DNA of 64,000 bases, from positions 1,047,599-1,111,598 of the forward strand of contig JH154184.1 of the NCBI GenBank assembly GCA_000226015.1, in the 5' to 3' direction. The notes beneath the pieces are model-generated. The model made no database searches. It saw only the letters and a program-made list of their open reading frames with translations, and was not told the DNA's origin. The position numbers and the translations under genes are program-made. The first letter of the stretch is position 1. Every line of letters starts with the position of its first letter. The stretch comes from Mnemiopsis leidyi. Its lineage: Eukaryota; Ctenophora; Tentaculata; Lobata; Bolinopsidae. Positions 39,801-48,769 of this stretch are shown in pieces.

Positions 39801-42800
39801 CATTTAGATTTAATTTGTCAAATATATTTTTATGAGTTGTTTTGCGGTGCGAGAACTGCTTCTGCTGTTTCACCTTGTTGACTATAGAAGAATCGTTATT
39901 CAAAACTTGTAAAAATAAATCACATTACGTATTTTCAGTTTCTAAAAGAACGAGTTGAAAAATTGATTGTTGATTTCTCGTGAAACAAGACTTTGCTGTT
40001 TCAATTAGTTTAAAAAAGACCAAGATCACAATGAAAAAAGGCCATTTGAGAATCGTTCCAAGAACTGAATGATATTAATTTTAATTTTTCTTATTTTTAT
40101 TTAGTGCATTATCATAACCTCAAAAACGAACAAAGCAAACTCACCTATTTTAAAGGTTGGATGAGATATAGTTGGCCAGCTAATTTTCCCAGGATCCACG
40201 TGTTGATTGACATAAATATCGGTCATCCCAACCACTCCATCCACGGAAATATGCCACAAATTTCCACCCATGTTCCAGTCAGTGTTGACATAGTTAAGAT
40301 CGACCATGTGATCGTACGTGTGGAACACCGTACCAAGCTCCGCTGCGTTCCGGTCTCTTACTGTGATCTGCATCTGTAGCTTATACACGTTCATCTGGAT
40401 TGAAACCCACTGGTTTAACGGCAAAGTAAAACCCGAAATTACCAAGTCTGCCGGCCCTGAGATGAGCTGAGCAAAGAAAACAAGACGCCCTTCATCTGTG
40501 AGGTAGAGAGTGGGACTCTGAGCTTGTCCCTTGTCGTTAACTCTATTGAGTATGGTGCACCGTTCATTTCCAGCTTCTTTGCAATATTTTCGCAAGTAGA
40601 GCCAAGTTGTAAACGTGAACTTGGGAAATGAGGACAGTTTCTGTGGAATGTGGATTAAACGGACAATTCCAACTCGTTGAGAACGAAACACAACGGGATA
40701 CTGGATCAGGTTCTGAGGGTGGACGGGGGTGGTGTCGTATGGGTGGAGAGTTAGAGGGAGAGGAGCGGCTTGGAGGAGCAGGAGGAGGAGTGGGAAGAGA
40801 GGGCGGAGTGGGAGGGACATGGTGACATTCCCTGAATTCCTCTCTGAGTCTGAGGTTGAAATGTTTAGTGTTTAGTGTTGGACTGTTTAGTGTTTAGTGT
40901 TTCCCATTCCCCAAGGACGATAATTGAATTTTTTATATCGAGATGATAAGGACCGAAGCTTAATCAAATATTAGAAGCAAAAAAGGTCTAGAATACTGAA
41001 AAAACAACTAAAACTGAATAAAATATTAGATTATAGATAGAAGTTGAGAAGCAATGTGTGGCAGCCTGTATATTACCCCAGTTTGCTCCATGTTCTCAGT
41101 AGTATACTCTCAACATGTGCAGAGTGCACGTAGGTCGATGAGGTTGTATAGCGCTGCGTGGACCACTTCGTCGCCTAATATGGGCACTAATTGGTGAGGT
41201 ATAGTGGGTTCTCAGTCTTAGAGATTGGAAATGGCGTTAAGATTCGTAATGGGTTTACAAGAAAAAGTTGAGATCATTTTTAAAAATTTTTGAATCTTTT
41301 TGGAGTTCACTAGGTGCGGACCAAGCTTTTCAAATTAATTTGCATAATGTATATGTTTCAGGAGTTCAACATGAGGTCGAGTGTCATGATAGAAGGTGCT
41401 CCTTCGGCGGTCATGAATGAAATAATCGAAGAAAATCTAACAGAATTTGATGCAGGTACCATCAATGATTATTTTGAAAATTGAATATGTATAAAACTAT
41501 AAAAAACGGTTTAGTTTTCTGAATCACCTATTAGATTCCATTCCATTAAGCTTTACGAATTTTTATGTGACCTTTGAACTAACATTCGAACTAAAAGTAA
41601 AAAGAGCCTACACACAGCTTCAGAAACCATACTTTCTGTTCCAGTAATCGGATTTTAGAAGCTGAGTTTGGTTCCTCCAGAGCTCTAAATGAACTTTCTC
41701 CAGGCCTGGATCTACCTGAATTAGAGTGTGGTTCCTCAATGACCCTTACTCAACTCCCTCCTCCTACGTCTTCTAGAGTTCGATCCGACTCGCTCTCTTC
41801 GGCTGCCCTGTCCGACTTTTACGAGGCCTTTGACTTCCTAAATGAAGAGGATAATATCATCGACGACTCTGCTCCTGCATTTTACAAGGTTTTGTCTGAA
41901 TTAAGACTGTAGAAAGGAGAGTAGGCTGCTCACAATGTGGGATCAAAATTATATGAAGTTGAGATATTATGAAACTGCTTTGTGACTTTTAGACCATCTT
42001 TTAGTTTGATATATGGTTTTGATTTCAGGATCAAATGTTCCTCCACAAGGTCAAGGAGTTTAAATGTCGCAAAAATCGTTTTCAGCAATTCAATCTGTCA
42101 TCTCCTAGTGAATATCTTGTCAAGGTTTGACCTCTGCAATTCTGAGATTTCAAACTGCTCTTTGATTACTTTAATTCTATATCAGCTTAAGTATAAATTC
42201 AATAGTTTACCAATTAGATAATTTGTTTTAACGATGTCAAGTTAACGTGTTACTTCCTCACAGGTGCAATGTCTAAGACTGGCCTTCGACCGTCTCATGA
42301 AGATTCCAGAACGACGGACCTGGATGAAGGAGGTCGGACGAAGGAACACGGAGAAACTTCTGGAAGTTGCAGGAGCTGATAGCGCCACCTTCTGCCAGGC
42401 CTACGATGACATGATGGAGTATGTTGGGGACGTGAGTAATCTACAGTCCATCAAGGAGGAGTTAAAAGGTTAGAGCTTAGCGTTTAGACCCCTGGTAACC
42501 GTTTACCATTTACGGATGGTTTTGTTTCATGTTGATTTTAGGTGCGAGCAATTCCAACACCATTGTAAAACAATTTGTGCACCAGTAGCTAAGTTATATT
42601 CAATGTCAGGAATTCTTTTTAATTTCAGCGAGAAGAGTTGCCACAGTTAACTTATTTGATGTCGTCATAGACTTTTGCCTCCTTGATTCTTTCGATGATT
42701 TAGATATGGTAAGACTGCTTATTGACTTTGGATGTAAATCAAAAAGGAGAAGGCTCCCGGGAACGGGGAGTAGCCGAATTTTTCCGAGTGCCCGAAGCCT

Positions 42801-43730
42801 TTCTTATTTTTTATAAGTCGTAAAAAACACGATCAATCTTTTCACAATTTCACATTATAAATATTTGTTGAACAATCAAACATACTCTATCAAAGACACA
42901 CCCCGCAGCCCCCTGCCTCTATAACTTCTGTAATTGGCAACAGTTGGATTTCACAGAGTCTCAGAAAGAGTATGCTTTCAACCGCTGTCTGGGGGATGGT
43001 CTCTGCCAAAAGTAAAAAAGCGCGGCCGGACGGTTTCCTTAGTAAGTTTAAAGGCTATTTTGTGTATCACTATCAGTTTTCGGTCAAGTTAATGGGGTGA
43101 TCGTCTCAGCTCCTTAAAGGAATACCATCGAATATCAATTAATGATCAACTCAAAGCTGTATAGACGGATTTCTCGTTAAGAATGATCCAATTTTCTACT
43201 AATTTTATACTTATTTTATACTAGTGCAATACAATTACACATTCAGGTCGATTCTACACGATAATGGGAGTACTAAGTCCATCCCTAGCCTGGGGCTTTC
43301 TGGGTGATGATAAGGTCCTCAAACCTATATGTGCCTCTCTACGGGAGGACATCACAAACATTCTTTCCAAGGTATGGTTTTCTTCTTTTTTACTTTAACC
43401 TCCTGAAGTGACAAGTGTTTAAGTTTTTTTGAAATAATAAGAATTAAAACATCGATTTACACAAATTAATTATAGTATATTGTATCATGTACTATCAACC
43501 CAAACTTACTGAATTGATTTTATGGAAATTTCCTTAATTTCCTTGATTTATTATTTTCCTTAATTTCCTTTAAAATTTGACACTACGTTGTAAACTTTCG
43601 CGTCCAGGCGTTTGATGAGAACCAAACAGACTACTCTTCCTTACAAAGTTTATCAGAAGCGCTGTTCAAACTCTTAGAAATCTCCGCAAACCAGCTATCA
43701 GAACAGTTGAACAATGCTGTGTTGTTATGA
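27830..43730 (+). CDS. Mitoguardin (MIGA/FAM73)
   Basis: This is an outer mitochondrial membrane protein that transfers lipid and promotes fusion. Eleven exons in phase (27830-27965, 28094-28141, 28240-28385, 41362-41455, 41659-41888, 42029-42124, 42264-42468, 42629-42708, 42909-43041, 43247-43371 and 43608-43730) give 471 residues. One membrane helix lies at about 20-37. A helical part EEAIRYYESAL ... LLRAYEIQ matches the MIGA2 part EEALQKWEQAL ... LLHRAYHLQ. A FFAT-like motif, DFYEAFD, lies at about 194-200. The C-terminal domain (FDVVIDFCLLDSFDDLD, PPASITSV, RPDGFLSRFYTIMGVLSPSL, FGFLG-like WGFLG) is clear MIGA. Exons 3 and 4 are 13 kb apart, and both ends are phase 0 with good splice sites. 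The intron holds four other genes. The join is an inference, but each half lacks what the other supplies. Confidence 0.82.
28562..40820 (-). CDS. SEL1L3-like secreted protein with rearranged domains
   Basis: Four exons on the minus strand, 40820-40145, 31446-31252, 31077-29175 and 29009-28562, join in phase to about 1073 residues. A strong signal peptide (LLLLLLQAAPL) is followed by a LamG-like domain (TFTTWLYLRKYC, VNTDWNMGGN) that resembles the SEL1L3 LamG part. After a linker come about five Sel1 repeats (about 420-615; KAYRYYKRAADQGD, GLGWFHSEHSGNLTEALKYY). Then comes sequence like the SEL1L3 N-terminal region (ISVEYS, CWIAHIDIW, RLPQCP; about 690-880) and a second LamG-like domain (TLSLWFML, GMWLMGGNFY). 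Vertebrate SEL1L3 has N-region, LamG, Sel1, membrane helix. Here the order is changed and no C-terminal helix is seen. The Sel1 repeats and N-region share one exon, so that junction is not a splicing guess. Intron 1 is 8.7 kb. Confidence 0.8.
31899..32028. repeat. 36-bp minisatellite, split by a MITE
   Basis: The unit TATACACTTATATACTGTATAACACGTTTATTTTAT-like (about 36 bp) occurs three to four times at 31899-32028 and resumes at 32367-32416 after the inserted element. It lies in SEL1L3-like intron 1. Confidence 0.75.
32029..32366. mobile_element. hAT-type MITE with 8-bp target duplication
   Basis: Perfect 17-bp terminal inverted repeats (CTTAGTTGTAGTGAACG and its reverse complement) bound a 338-bp element. 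The 8 bp TGTATAAC stands directly on both sides (32021-32028 and 32367-32374), the target length of hAT transposons. GTGAACG words repeat inside near the left end, as subterminal motifs do in hAT elements. There is no transposase. The perfect ends suggest a fairly young insertion. Confidence 0.85.
32662..33588 (+). CDS. EXD1/Egalitarian-like 3'-5' exonuclease, copy 1
   Basis: This single-exon gene of 308 residues belongs to the DEDDy 3'-5' exonuclease fold. All catalytic residues are present: Asp37 and Glu39 in AVDCEGM, Asp95 in YDCRNDADAL, and Tyr185 plus Asp189 in EYCAVDV. After the exonuclease domain, four cysteines (260, 263, 284, 287; CQGC and CGVC) could hold zinc. Closest families are EXD1 (piRNA biogenesis) and Drosophila Egalitarian; which one is not settled here. 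The frame is open upstream to 32500, but an acceptor near 32632 and the good ATG at 32662 suggest a non-coding first exon. It lies in intron 1 of the SEL1L3-like gene on the other strand. Confidence 0.85.
   Translation: MATASSSSSYKITWINDVAGVKQSIKDLGREKEIAVDCEGMNLSREGTLDILSIATRHRDVYLFDIAKLGALAFEAGLKGLLESDRTTHTKLLYDCRNDADALLHIYDVKLAGVLDLQLLEVIHRRNRGQRIEYLRGLKKSLETYVNDRKMEIIKRKGINEIEESKKKDVNIWAARPLSDELKEYCAVDVAALFPLQKILTKRKDAEDMKIVLEGSERFSDYFRSYEVLPMKEFIWNPFLPQKILRFNFIRNTTEEVKKCQGCRKEFRKAELKISCLAQQAWLCGVCKKVEIRAKDAVSMLKWLKESV
33589..35064. other. Spacer between exonuclease copies 1 and 2
   Basis: AT-rich sequence without recognisable genes. Short frames at 33686, 33914 and 34363 show no motifs. 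No transposon ends seen. Confidence 0.4.
35065..36513 (+). CDS. EXD1-like protein, copy 2, catalytically degenerate
   Basis: Single exon, 482 residues. The exonuclease-like fold aligns with copy 1 through FLFDISDRG, KLMFDCRDASDSLFQFHDV, GVLDIQLLEIVHRR, SNPWTVRP and YADYFRSY. Catalytic positions are changed: the DCE triplet is Val152-Cys-Lys154, and the YxxxD motif is Gly338...Glu342. Only Asp248 of the metal ligands remains. It has a new acidic and Ser-rich N-terminal extension of about 125 residues, with an (LE)n stretch coded by TTAGAG repeats, and an insert at about 203-245 rich in Lys. CDAC and CALC near the C-terminus keep the zinc-like motif. The frame is fully open for 1.4 kb, so it looks like a retained non-catalytic protein rather than a pseudogene. 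Mouse and silkworm EXD1 are reported as inactive nucleases. Confidence 0.82.
   Translation: MENTSDRCPVLSLDTCDPEELLIPLITVEHQTAEDISSDLETQFDDQYISSTEMSDVDLNTPLILPSIPLTSSADCNSSLLDAPLILANPSTSAIHLENHSSTELELELELENNSLAQEASSVSKKIIFVDSPELMTKALKEIDRQSKIALVCKGIQVCRKNAVDLVCVGLRNGKIFLFDISDRGTWLEAGLKNLLECDSRPVIGSGKVEKVKDKVDKMKRMYERRRSSVDSDYLSEMRFSKVKLMFDCRDASDSLFQFHDVVLDGVLDIQLLEIVHRRKFYLNQELLRDFEECLETYANDLPNKFSMNRAFEELDNARRSGSNPWTVRPFCTELVDGLIAEVNSLFTLYDVLRRNKNSDDMNLVLQSSKRYADYFRSYATFPKEEFHRNAFVPHNILIWTPREAHDPPRSCDACFKVFGMSEMSSSVIKGSTLCALCIKIVRKIKSKTGVFPKLDEEFDDEDGTNISRRSSFSNFSRISIR
36514..37770. other. Spacer between exonuclease copies 2 and 3
   Basis: AT-rich, no gene seen. Its right end (37684-37772) shares a 90-bp repeat with 26101-26195. 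Confidence 0.4.
37771..38077 (+). mobile_element. Left end of a pogo/Tigger-like element, cut by gap
   Basis: CAGTAAACCCTCGATTTACC begins at about 37772, with repeats of CTATTTACCG behind it and CTTTCCCCCGAAA as in the element at 2391-2754. The rest runs into the run of N at 38078, so its length and coding content are hidden. Confidence 0.55.
38078..38563. other. Assembly gap
   Basis: A run of 486 N. It lies in the SEL1L3-like intron and interrupts the pogo-like element. The long frames of X across it are not genes. Confidence 0.99.
38610..38740. repeat. Short tandem repeat GGTTCTTAAGC
   Basis: About ten imperfect copies of an 11-12 bp unit (GGTTCTTAAAC / GGTTCTTAAGC / AGTTCTAAAGC) directly after the gap. 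The gap is probably caused by this repeat or by the element next to it. Confidence 0.75.
39085..39762 (+). CDS. EXD1-like 3'-5' exonuclease, copy 3, short form
   Basis: Single exon, 225 residues. The full DEDDy set is present: Asp40 and Glu42 (ALDCEGF), Asp98 (FDCRNDSDALL), and Tyr186 with Asp190 (NYCALDV). It stops soon after the exonuclease domain and lacks the Cys-rich C-terminal part of copies 1 and 2. An acceptor (TTATTACAG) just before the ATG suggests a non-coding upstream exon. It is closest to copy 1 (KEIALDCEG against KEIAVDCEG), which fits tandem duplication. It lies in intron 1 of the SEL1L3-like gene. Confidence 0.85.
   Translation: MDISSAHKSSYYQKLQWVDTVPKVTRAVKELKKQKEIALDCEGFSLGRKGTLDIVTIGTMNKKVFLFDITQLKSTAFDHGLRDLLQSDRDTMTKLMFDCRNDSDALLHLFNVKLVGVLDLQVVDYLRRKGMKKGNEDPVAIRGLDKIIDGGVASLKSRIGDQIKNASIRGQNIWIARPLGPELENYCALDVLKLFEIRKVFKNTIKKKGNEMFGESKKRLASERL
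40821..41361. other. Between the SEL1L3-like start and mitoguardin exon 4
   Basis: This is mitoguardin intron and presumably the SEL1L3-like promoter. It has four GTTTAGTGTT words at about 40862-40905 (a short tandem repeat). No other feature seen. Confidence 0.4.
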
Positions 43731-43910
43731 TATTGATAGGATATATAAAAAAATTTTGTTTATTAATGGATGAGTGTACACTGTACATCGCTATATGAGG
43801 GTTTTCGATGTTTTATTTAGATATTAGGAGATGATGTTGATGAACCTGAAGCCCTTTTAAAAATTGTTCTGTTAATGAACTTTAATTAAGTGCTGTTAAA
43901 TAAGTTTTGT

Positions 43911-44026
43911 CTGTGCAATCTTCTTCAGTCGACTCGGCTGAATGACTCAGAATAAGGGAGAATTTTTCCGGTGCCCCTTCGGTACTACTACTACTGTAAA
44001 AGCCTGGGTATCGGTGTAACAAATTC
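43911..44026 (+). repeat. SINE family 1 fragment
   Basis: Starts at CTGTGCAATCTTCTTCAGTCG and runs to GCCTGGGTATCGGTGTAACAAA. The tRNA head is absent and there is an internal loss against 4695-4963. It lies just after the mitoguardin stop. Confidence 0.7.
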
Positions 44027-44029
44027 ATT

Positions 44030-44166
44030 GTCGCGGTTATACCGTACTCTCGTTAGAACGGTAGAACCTGTTATTTCTTGTGATGTAACTTCTTCGTAAA
44101 TTCAGAATTACACTCATAACATTTGTGGTATAACTTAATTGTCAATAAAAATGATTTCAATTTTCC

Positions 44167-44199
<33 letters not shown>

Positions 44200-46075
44200 T
44201 TGTACAGCGCGTACCCCCCGCCCATTTAATTCCCTCTATTCGTAGAATTAAATGGGCGTCAGACAAAGTCAGACAAGACTAAGAGAGAGAGGGAGATAGA
44301 TAGATACAGAGAGTGGACAGTTACATTACCAATTAAATTGTCTGACTTTGTCCGACCCTCATTCGAGAATAAGATGACGGGAGGGTGCGCGCTGCTGTAC
44401 AACAACAAACAATTATTAGTTACAGTTACACCACGCGCAGGTTTGCTTGTCGCCTTGTCGTGGTGATACCCGACTCTCGCAGCTCAAAGCGAAGACGGAT
44501 ATAATGTCGTCCTTGTCTGACTTCGTCCGACCCTCATTCGAAGCGAATCTATGGGAAGGGAATCTATGGGAATAAAATGACAGGAGGGTGCGCGCTGCCG
44601 TACAAATGTCGTCCATTTGTCGTTATACCCGACTCTCGCAGCTCAAAGCTGAACGGTAGACTCATATAACATATAATCTCGTCAAAAGTTTGCTAGACGT
44701 TGCGTAGCCCTGCTGCCGCGAAGCAGCTTAATTAATTGCTTGTTGCTCCTCTCTTGAAGGTTTATAACATATTGACTAGATTATATCCGTTTACCGGTAA
44801 CACCTCGACAAATAACCTACCTGTCGCGGTCATCGCATCAGTATCACGCGCTCTCGCTTTGTCTCTTATCTCACGCGCCAGAGGCTGCCACTAGTCTCGG
44901 TGCAGCGGGGCTAGGCAGGCAACGTCTTGTCGAGGTGTTACCCGACTCGTTGCCTGACCTGCTGCCACGAAGCGGTATCCCACGCCCGCGGCAGCGAAGT
45001 TGTAGGCTGATAACCTATTGTCGCGGCCATGATCACGCAGCTCAGCGCATCTCTGGCTTACCGGGCGATGCGCGGCTCTCTCTACGTTTCCCTCCGTTCA
45101 ATTAGCCTGAGGTCCCCAGGTAAATCTCTGGCCTATTTAGAAAAAAATTCTAAACGCGCTTTGCCCGTTAAGCCTGGCGACAAAATTAAACGCGTACTGT
45201 CGTCGTTGGCTGTGATACCAGACTCTCGTTGTACGCGGACTATTCCGACGTAGACGTTATGTTTTCGCTTCGACTGAGGATCGGGCAAAGTCAGACAAGA
45301 CTCTCGTTGCTCTTGTCTGACTTTGTCTGACCCTCATTCGAAGCGAATATGGGAATAAAACATAAAATGACAGGAGCAAGGAGGGCGCGCGCTGCCGTAC
45401 AACGTTACTCTAGCCAAAGCCCTTATGTGCGCGCGAGCGGCTGCATTAAAAATAGTTAAGCTTTAGCCTCTGGTTAGAGCAGAGCTAACACATGAAAACT
45501 ACTAGGATGATAAAACTAACACCTTTACTTCGATTTTGCTCTACCTAAAGCCCTTTTGCACGCGTCGCGCGCGCCACCAGAGGTGGAGTAGAAGCCGCGT
45601 AAGCACCTGGTTAGTTGTCGCGGTGATACCCGACTCACGCGGATATAATCTCGTCAACTGGTTAGGTGAATTGATATTCGTGGCCAACTATTGTGTATTG
45701 AATATATAAATAGCCAACCAATGTCAGTGAGCAGTGCAAATATAATATTGAGTTTTAACGATTTTTTTAAATATTATTGTGTACTACTTAAAACGATGTT
45801 TTTGGATTCGATATTTATTATTTAAGGATGAACTTGCCTATAAAAAGGTTTTATATGATTATTAATTACAACATTTTTTGAAAATGCGGCCGAAGGTCAA
45901 CGGGCGATGCGCGTCTAGAATTTCTTCGCGTCTAGAATTTCTTCGCCAGGCCAGAAATGCGAAAGAGCGCGTGATGGCCGCGACAGTAGGTTATCAACCT
46001 ACAAGGCTTGACGAGATTATATCCGTCTAACGTTCTAGCTGCGTGAGTCGGGTGTCACCGTGACAATACAAGGCC
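44030..46075. repeat. Array of GC-rich hairpin repeats
   Basis: At least nine copies of a core of about 60 bp (TTGTCGCGGTGATACCCGAC, then TCTCGCAGCTC, AACGGTAGACGGATATAATC) occur in both orientations, near 44033, 44454, 44617, 44800, 44925, 45016, 45205, 45617 and 46060. A second block (GTCTGACTTTGTCCGACCCT, TCATTCG, ATGACAGGAGGGTGCGCGCT) recurs near 44340, 44510 and 45303. A third block (GGGCGATGCGCG) lies at 45063 and 45902. The same modules make up 1-520. An (AG)n run at 44167-44200 opens the array. No coding frame is seen. It could be a nest of foldback or non-autonomous DNA elements; the class is unknown to me. Confidence 0.75.
44219..44258. repeat. 14-bp perfect hairpin
   Basis: CGCCCATTTAATTC (44219-44232) pairs perfectly with GAATTAAATGGGCG (44245-44258) around a 12-nt loop. 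It lies within the hairpin-repeat array. Confidence 0.8.
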
Positions 46076-46882
46076 GAAGGATACATATATAACTATTGTG
46101 TTACATTGCAGACGAGAAAAAAACTTTGTTTAATTTGAAAACATTGTTTGACTTGAACTCCTGTGTTGTTGATGTTTTTTGCCTTGCAGCAGCAGGTCAA
46201 GCAACGTCTGACAAATGTTTTCAGGATCGAGTCACCTTTTGGTTTTGTTGGTAAATTTGATAATGGTTGCCATATGAGTGTAATTTATTATGAAGATTGA
46301 AGTATATTGGATTTTCAATACATACAACATAATTGTCCCTTTATATAGCAAATGGGTTTATCCTGAAAATAACAATTTGTGTAAAACTGGAATAAATTTT
46401 TTGTTTGTTTAAAGATCTGGTAAAAAATCTAAAAATTCATTATTTGTTTCACTAGTTATTTGTTTCACTTTAAAAACTACAAAAAAGTGGTTTTGACATT
46501 CAATTCATGCTTCATAGAATGGAATCTGAGGGATCAGACCAAAACTGATATCAGCTAGCTGATCTTCATTTTGGTCAAAGCTTTTTCCCCGAATTCATAT
46601 TAGTGTAATTGAAAATGTTGTTGATAAACAAGTTCTAAAGTTAATCAAGTTTACTTTTCTCCTCTGTTATATTACACAATAGAATAGCAATATTTTTTCG
46701 GCTTTTCATGAAAATATAGCTTAAAAGGAAAAATGTAAACAATGCATCTTCGCATTGTTAGGTCATAGAAAAAATGATTTCAATGTCAAAAGTATCACTT
46801 TAAGGCAGAAAATTGATGACCCTGATGCACACTAAACCAGACAAAAGTAACATATGTAAGTATGTTAGAAATAATAGTAATT

Positions 46883-47108
46883 CAATCCACCCCGTCTTTC
46901 TATGCAGGTGATTTGGGGTTCGATTCCCAGATCGGTCGAACCTAGAGGAGTGCACTAAGGGCATTGTATGCCTATGCAATCTTCTTCGGTCGACTCAGCT
47001 AAATGACCAGGAAACTGTGATTGAGGGTTAAATGATGATGGTCTCTGTTAAATCTTCCAGGAGCCCCTACAAAGCCTGGGTGCAGGTGTAACAAAATACC
47101 AATACAAA
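46883..47108 (+). repeat. tRNA-derived SINE, family 1
   Basis: B box GGTTCGATTCC, then CCTAGAGGAGTGCACT, CAATCTTCTTCGGTCGACTC and an ACAAAATACCAATACAAAT tail. The A-box end is decayed and about 10 bp of the body is lost compared with the copy at 4695. Confidence 0.83.
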
Positions 47109-47782
47109 TGTTGTACAGCAATGATTTTCTGTTAGTTCACTAGGCTAGGCATATGTACACCTATGTTCAGTTGGTAACGTTGATATCAACATATTTTAAA
47201 CTGAAAGTCTAATATGGTCAATTTGGGTTATTTGGTAACCAGCTCTAGTGCACCTTCCAGTGGTATTAGGTGGGAAACCCAGTCATATTTTTTTCTTGCT
47301 ATGAACCAGAAAAAAAGATATTATGAACCATGTTTTCCATCAGATGTGGTGCTATGTCGGCTGGTTACTGATTGATTTGGCCTGGAGAATGACGAATGTA
47401 ATAGTCTGTCATTCTCCAGCAAACCAAAATGGCATGGGGGTCAGATGCTGTCTGTCACGGCTGGTTCGTGGGGCCAACACTAATAAAAACAATATATTTT
47501 AGTATTTGCATTGAAAATATATTCTGAACTGTCAGTTTGTATCTCAGCCCCAAAGAGGTGGAAGCACTGTCGGTGGCAGCTTACCCAGTTGACAGGCTGT
47601 AATTTACCTTCCCTCTCCCTTTCAGCATTGTTGCTAGTGAGCAAGCTGGCAGCAATGTACCACTCTTTACTCAACTCATAAGGTTTGCATTTCCCTAAAG
47701 TGGAGGTGGAGGTTCCCAATCTAACCAAAAGTGAGTGGTTAAGTCCCAGTTTTCAGCTCATAACCTTCATACAATGCTGAAA

Positions 47783-47818
47783 GGGCACTCCTCTAGGATT
47801 GGTCTATCTGGGAATCCT
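47783..47818 (-). repeat. SINE family 1 fragment, minus strand
   Basis: Read on the minus strand it gives GGATTCCCAGAT and CCAATCCTAGAGGAGTGCCC, the B-box-to-body junction of family 1. Only about 36 bp remains. Confidence 0.6.
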
Positions 47819-47944
47819 ATTAGAATATTAAAGGGTTGAAATTGTTCACATGACTCTCACGCCACACACATTTGATTTTATTTTGTTTGTTCTTATCTGC
47901 TCGCTTATCTCGCCTAATTTAACGGCGAGATTGCTGTGTGCTTG

Positions 47945-48545
47945 TAGCGTTTAAGTGATGACTACGTTAACAACAAGGAATTGGAGGATTTACTTGCAAG
48001 GTGTTTTGCATGGCTGCCCAAAGCTACGGAACAGGTGGGATGTACTGAACCGGTCGATGTTACTTCAGCGAATTGTAACCAGGCAATGAAGGGAACTTTG
48101 GTAGCATTGTTCACGGAAGCGTTTCATCTTGTGCGGTTCCAAGCGGATAAAATGAAATAGATGAAGGCTGAGCTCTCCTCCACCAAGAGCCTGCTTATCA
48201 GGAATCAGAAGTGGGTAATCAGTTTGCAGGAACAGATAATTGACAGCAAGGACAGTCAACTGGAAGCAGTTAAAAATGTAGTGGAGACTTTGGTGGAAAG
48301 TAACTTAAAGGAACAGTTCAAGTCATACAGTGCAGCTGCTGCTGTAAACGTAATGGTTTGTCAGCTGAGCCAAACAGACTGCATTACATCAGGTCTGGGA
48401 CAGTACACTCGAGAGACAAGAGAGACGAGTGATCTTTATAGTGCAGTGGCTACAGTTTTTGTACGGCTGGAAGTGCTGATAAGTGTTTTTGCGGCCACTC
48501 TCACTGGCCTATTTTATGTTGCTCAAATGAGCACACAAAACTTTT
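47945..48545 (+). pseudogene. Degenerate coiled-coil frame, likely transposon-derived
   Basis: A frame of about 600 bp on the plus strand, broken by about one interruption, codes for hydrophilic sequence with a coiled-coil part (SLQEQIIDSKDSQLEAVKNV) followed by KSYSAAAA. This style of sequence is seen in the first reading frame of some non-LTR retrotransposons, but I cannot prove the family. No splice sites tie it to the PARP gene downstream. It may instead be an unknown host gene in decay. Confidence 0.35.
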
Positions 48546-48769
48546 GAGTTTTCGCAATATTTTGGTGTGACGTCATTTAGGCCTATTGTGTGCGTTTGTG
48601 TTGGTTGAACATATTAATCAGTTAGTGTGCAGTGCCCTAAAAGAGGGATTATACCTTATTTTTGCATTAGTATGTTTATAATTGGTCATTAGATCCACCT
48701 GGCACCGTCCAGCTTCAATCGAAATCGACTTTTCTTGGATGTACCTTCACCAAGTCTTGTTGAAATTAG

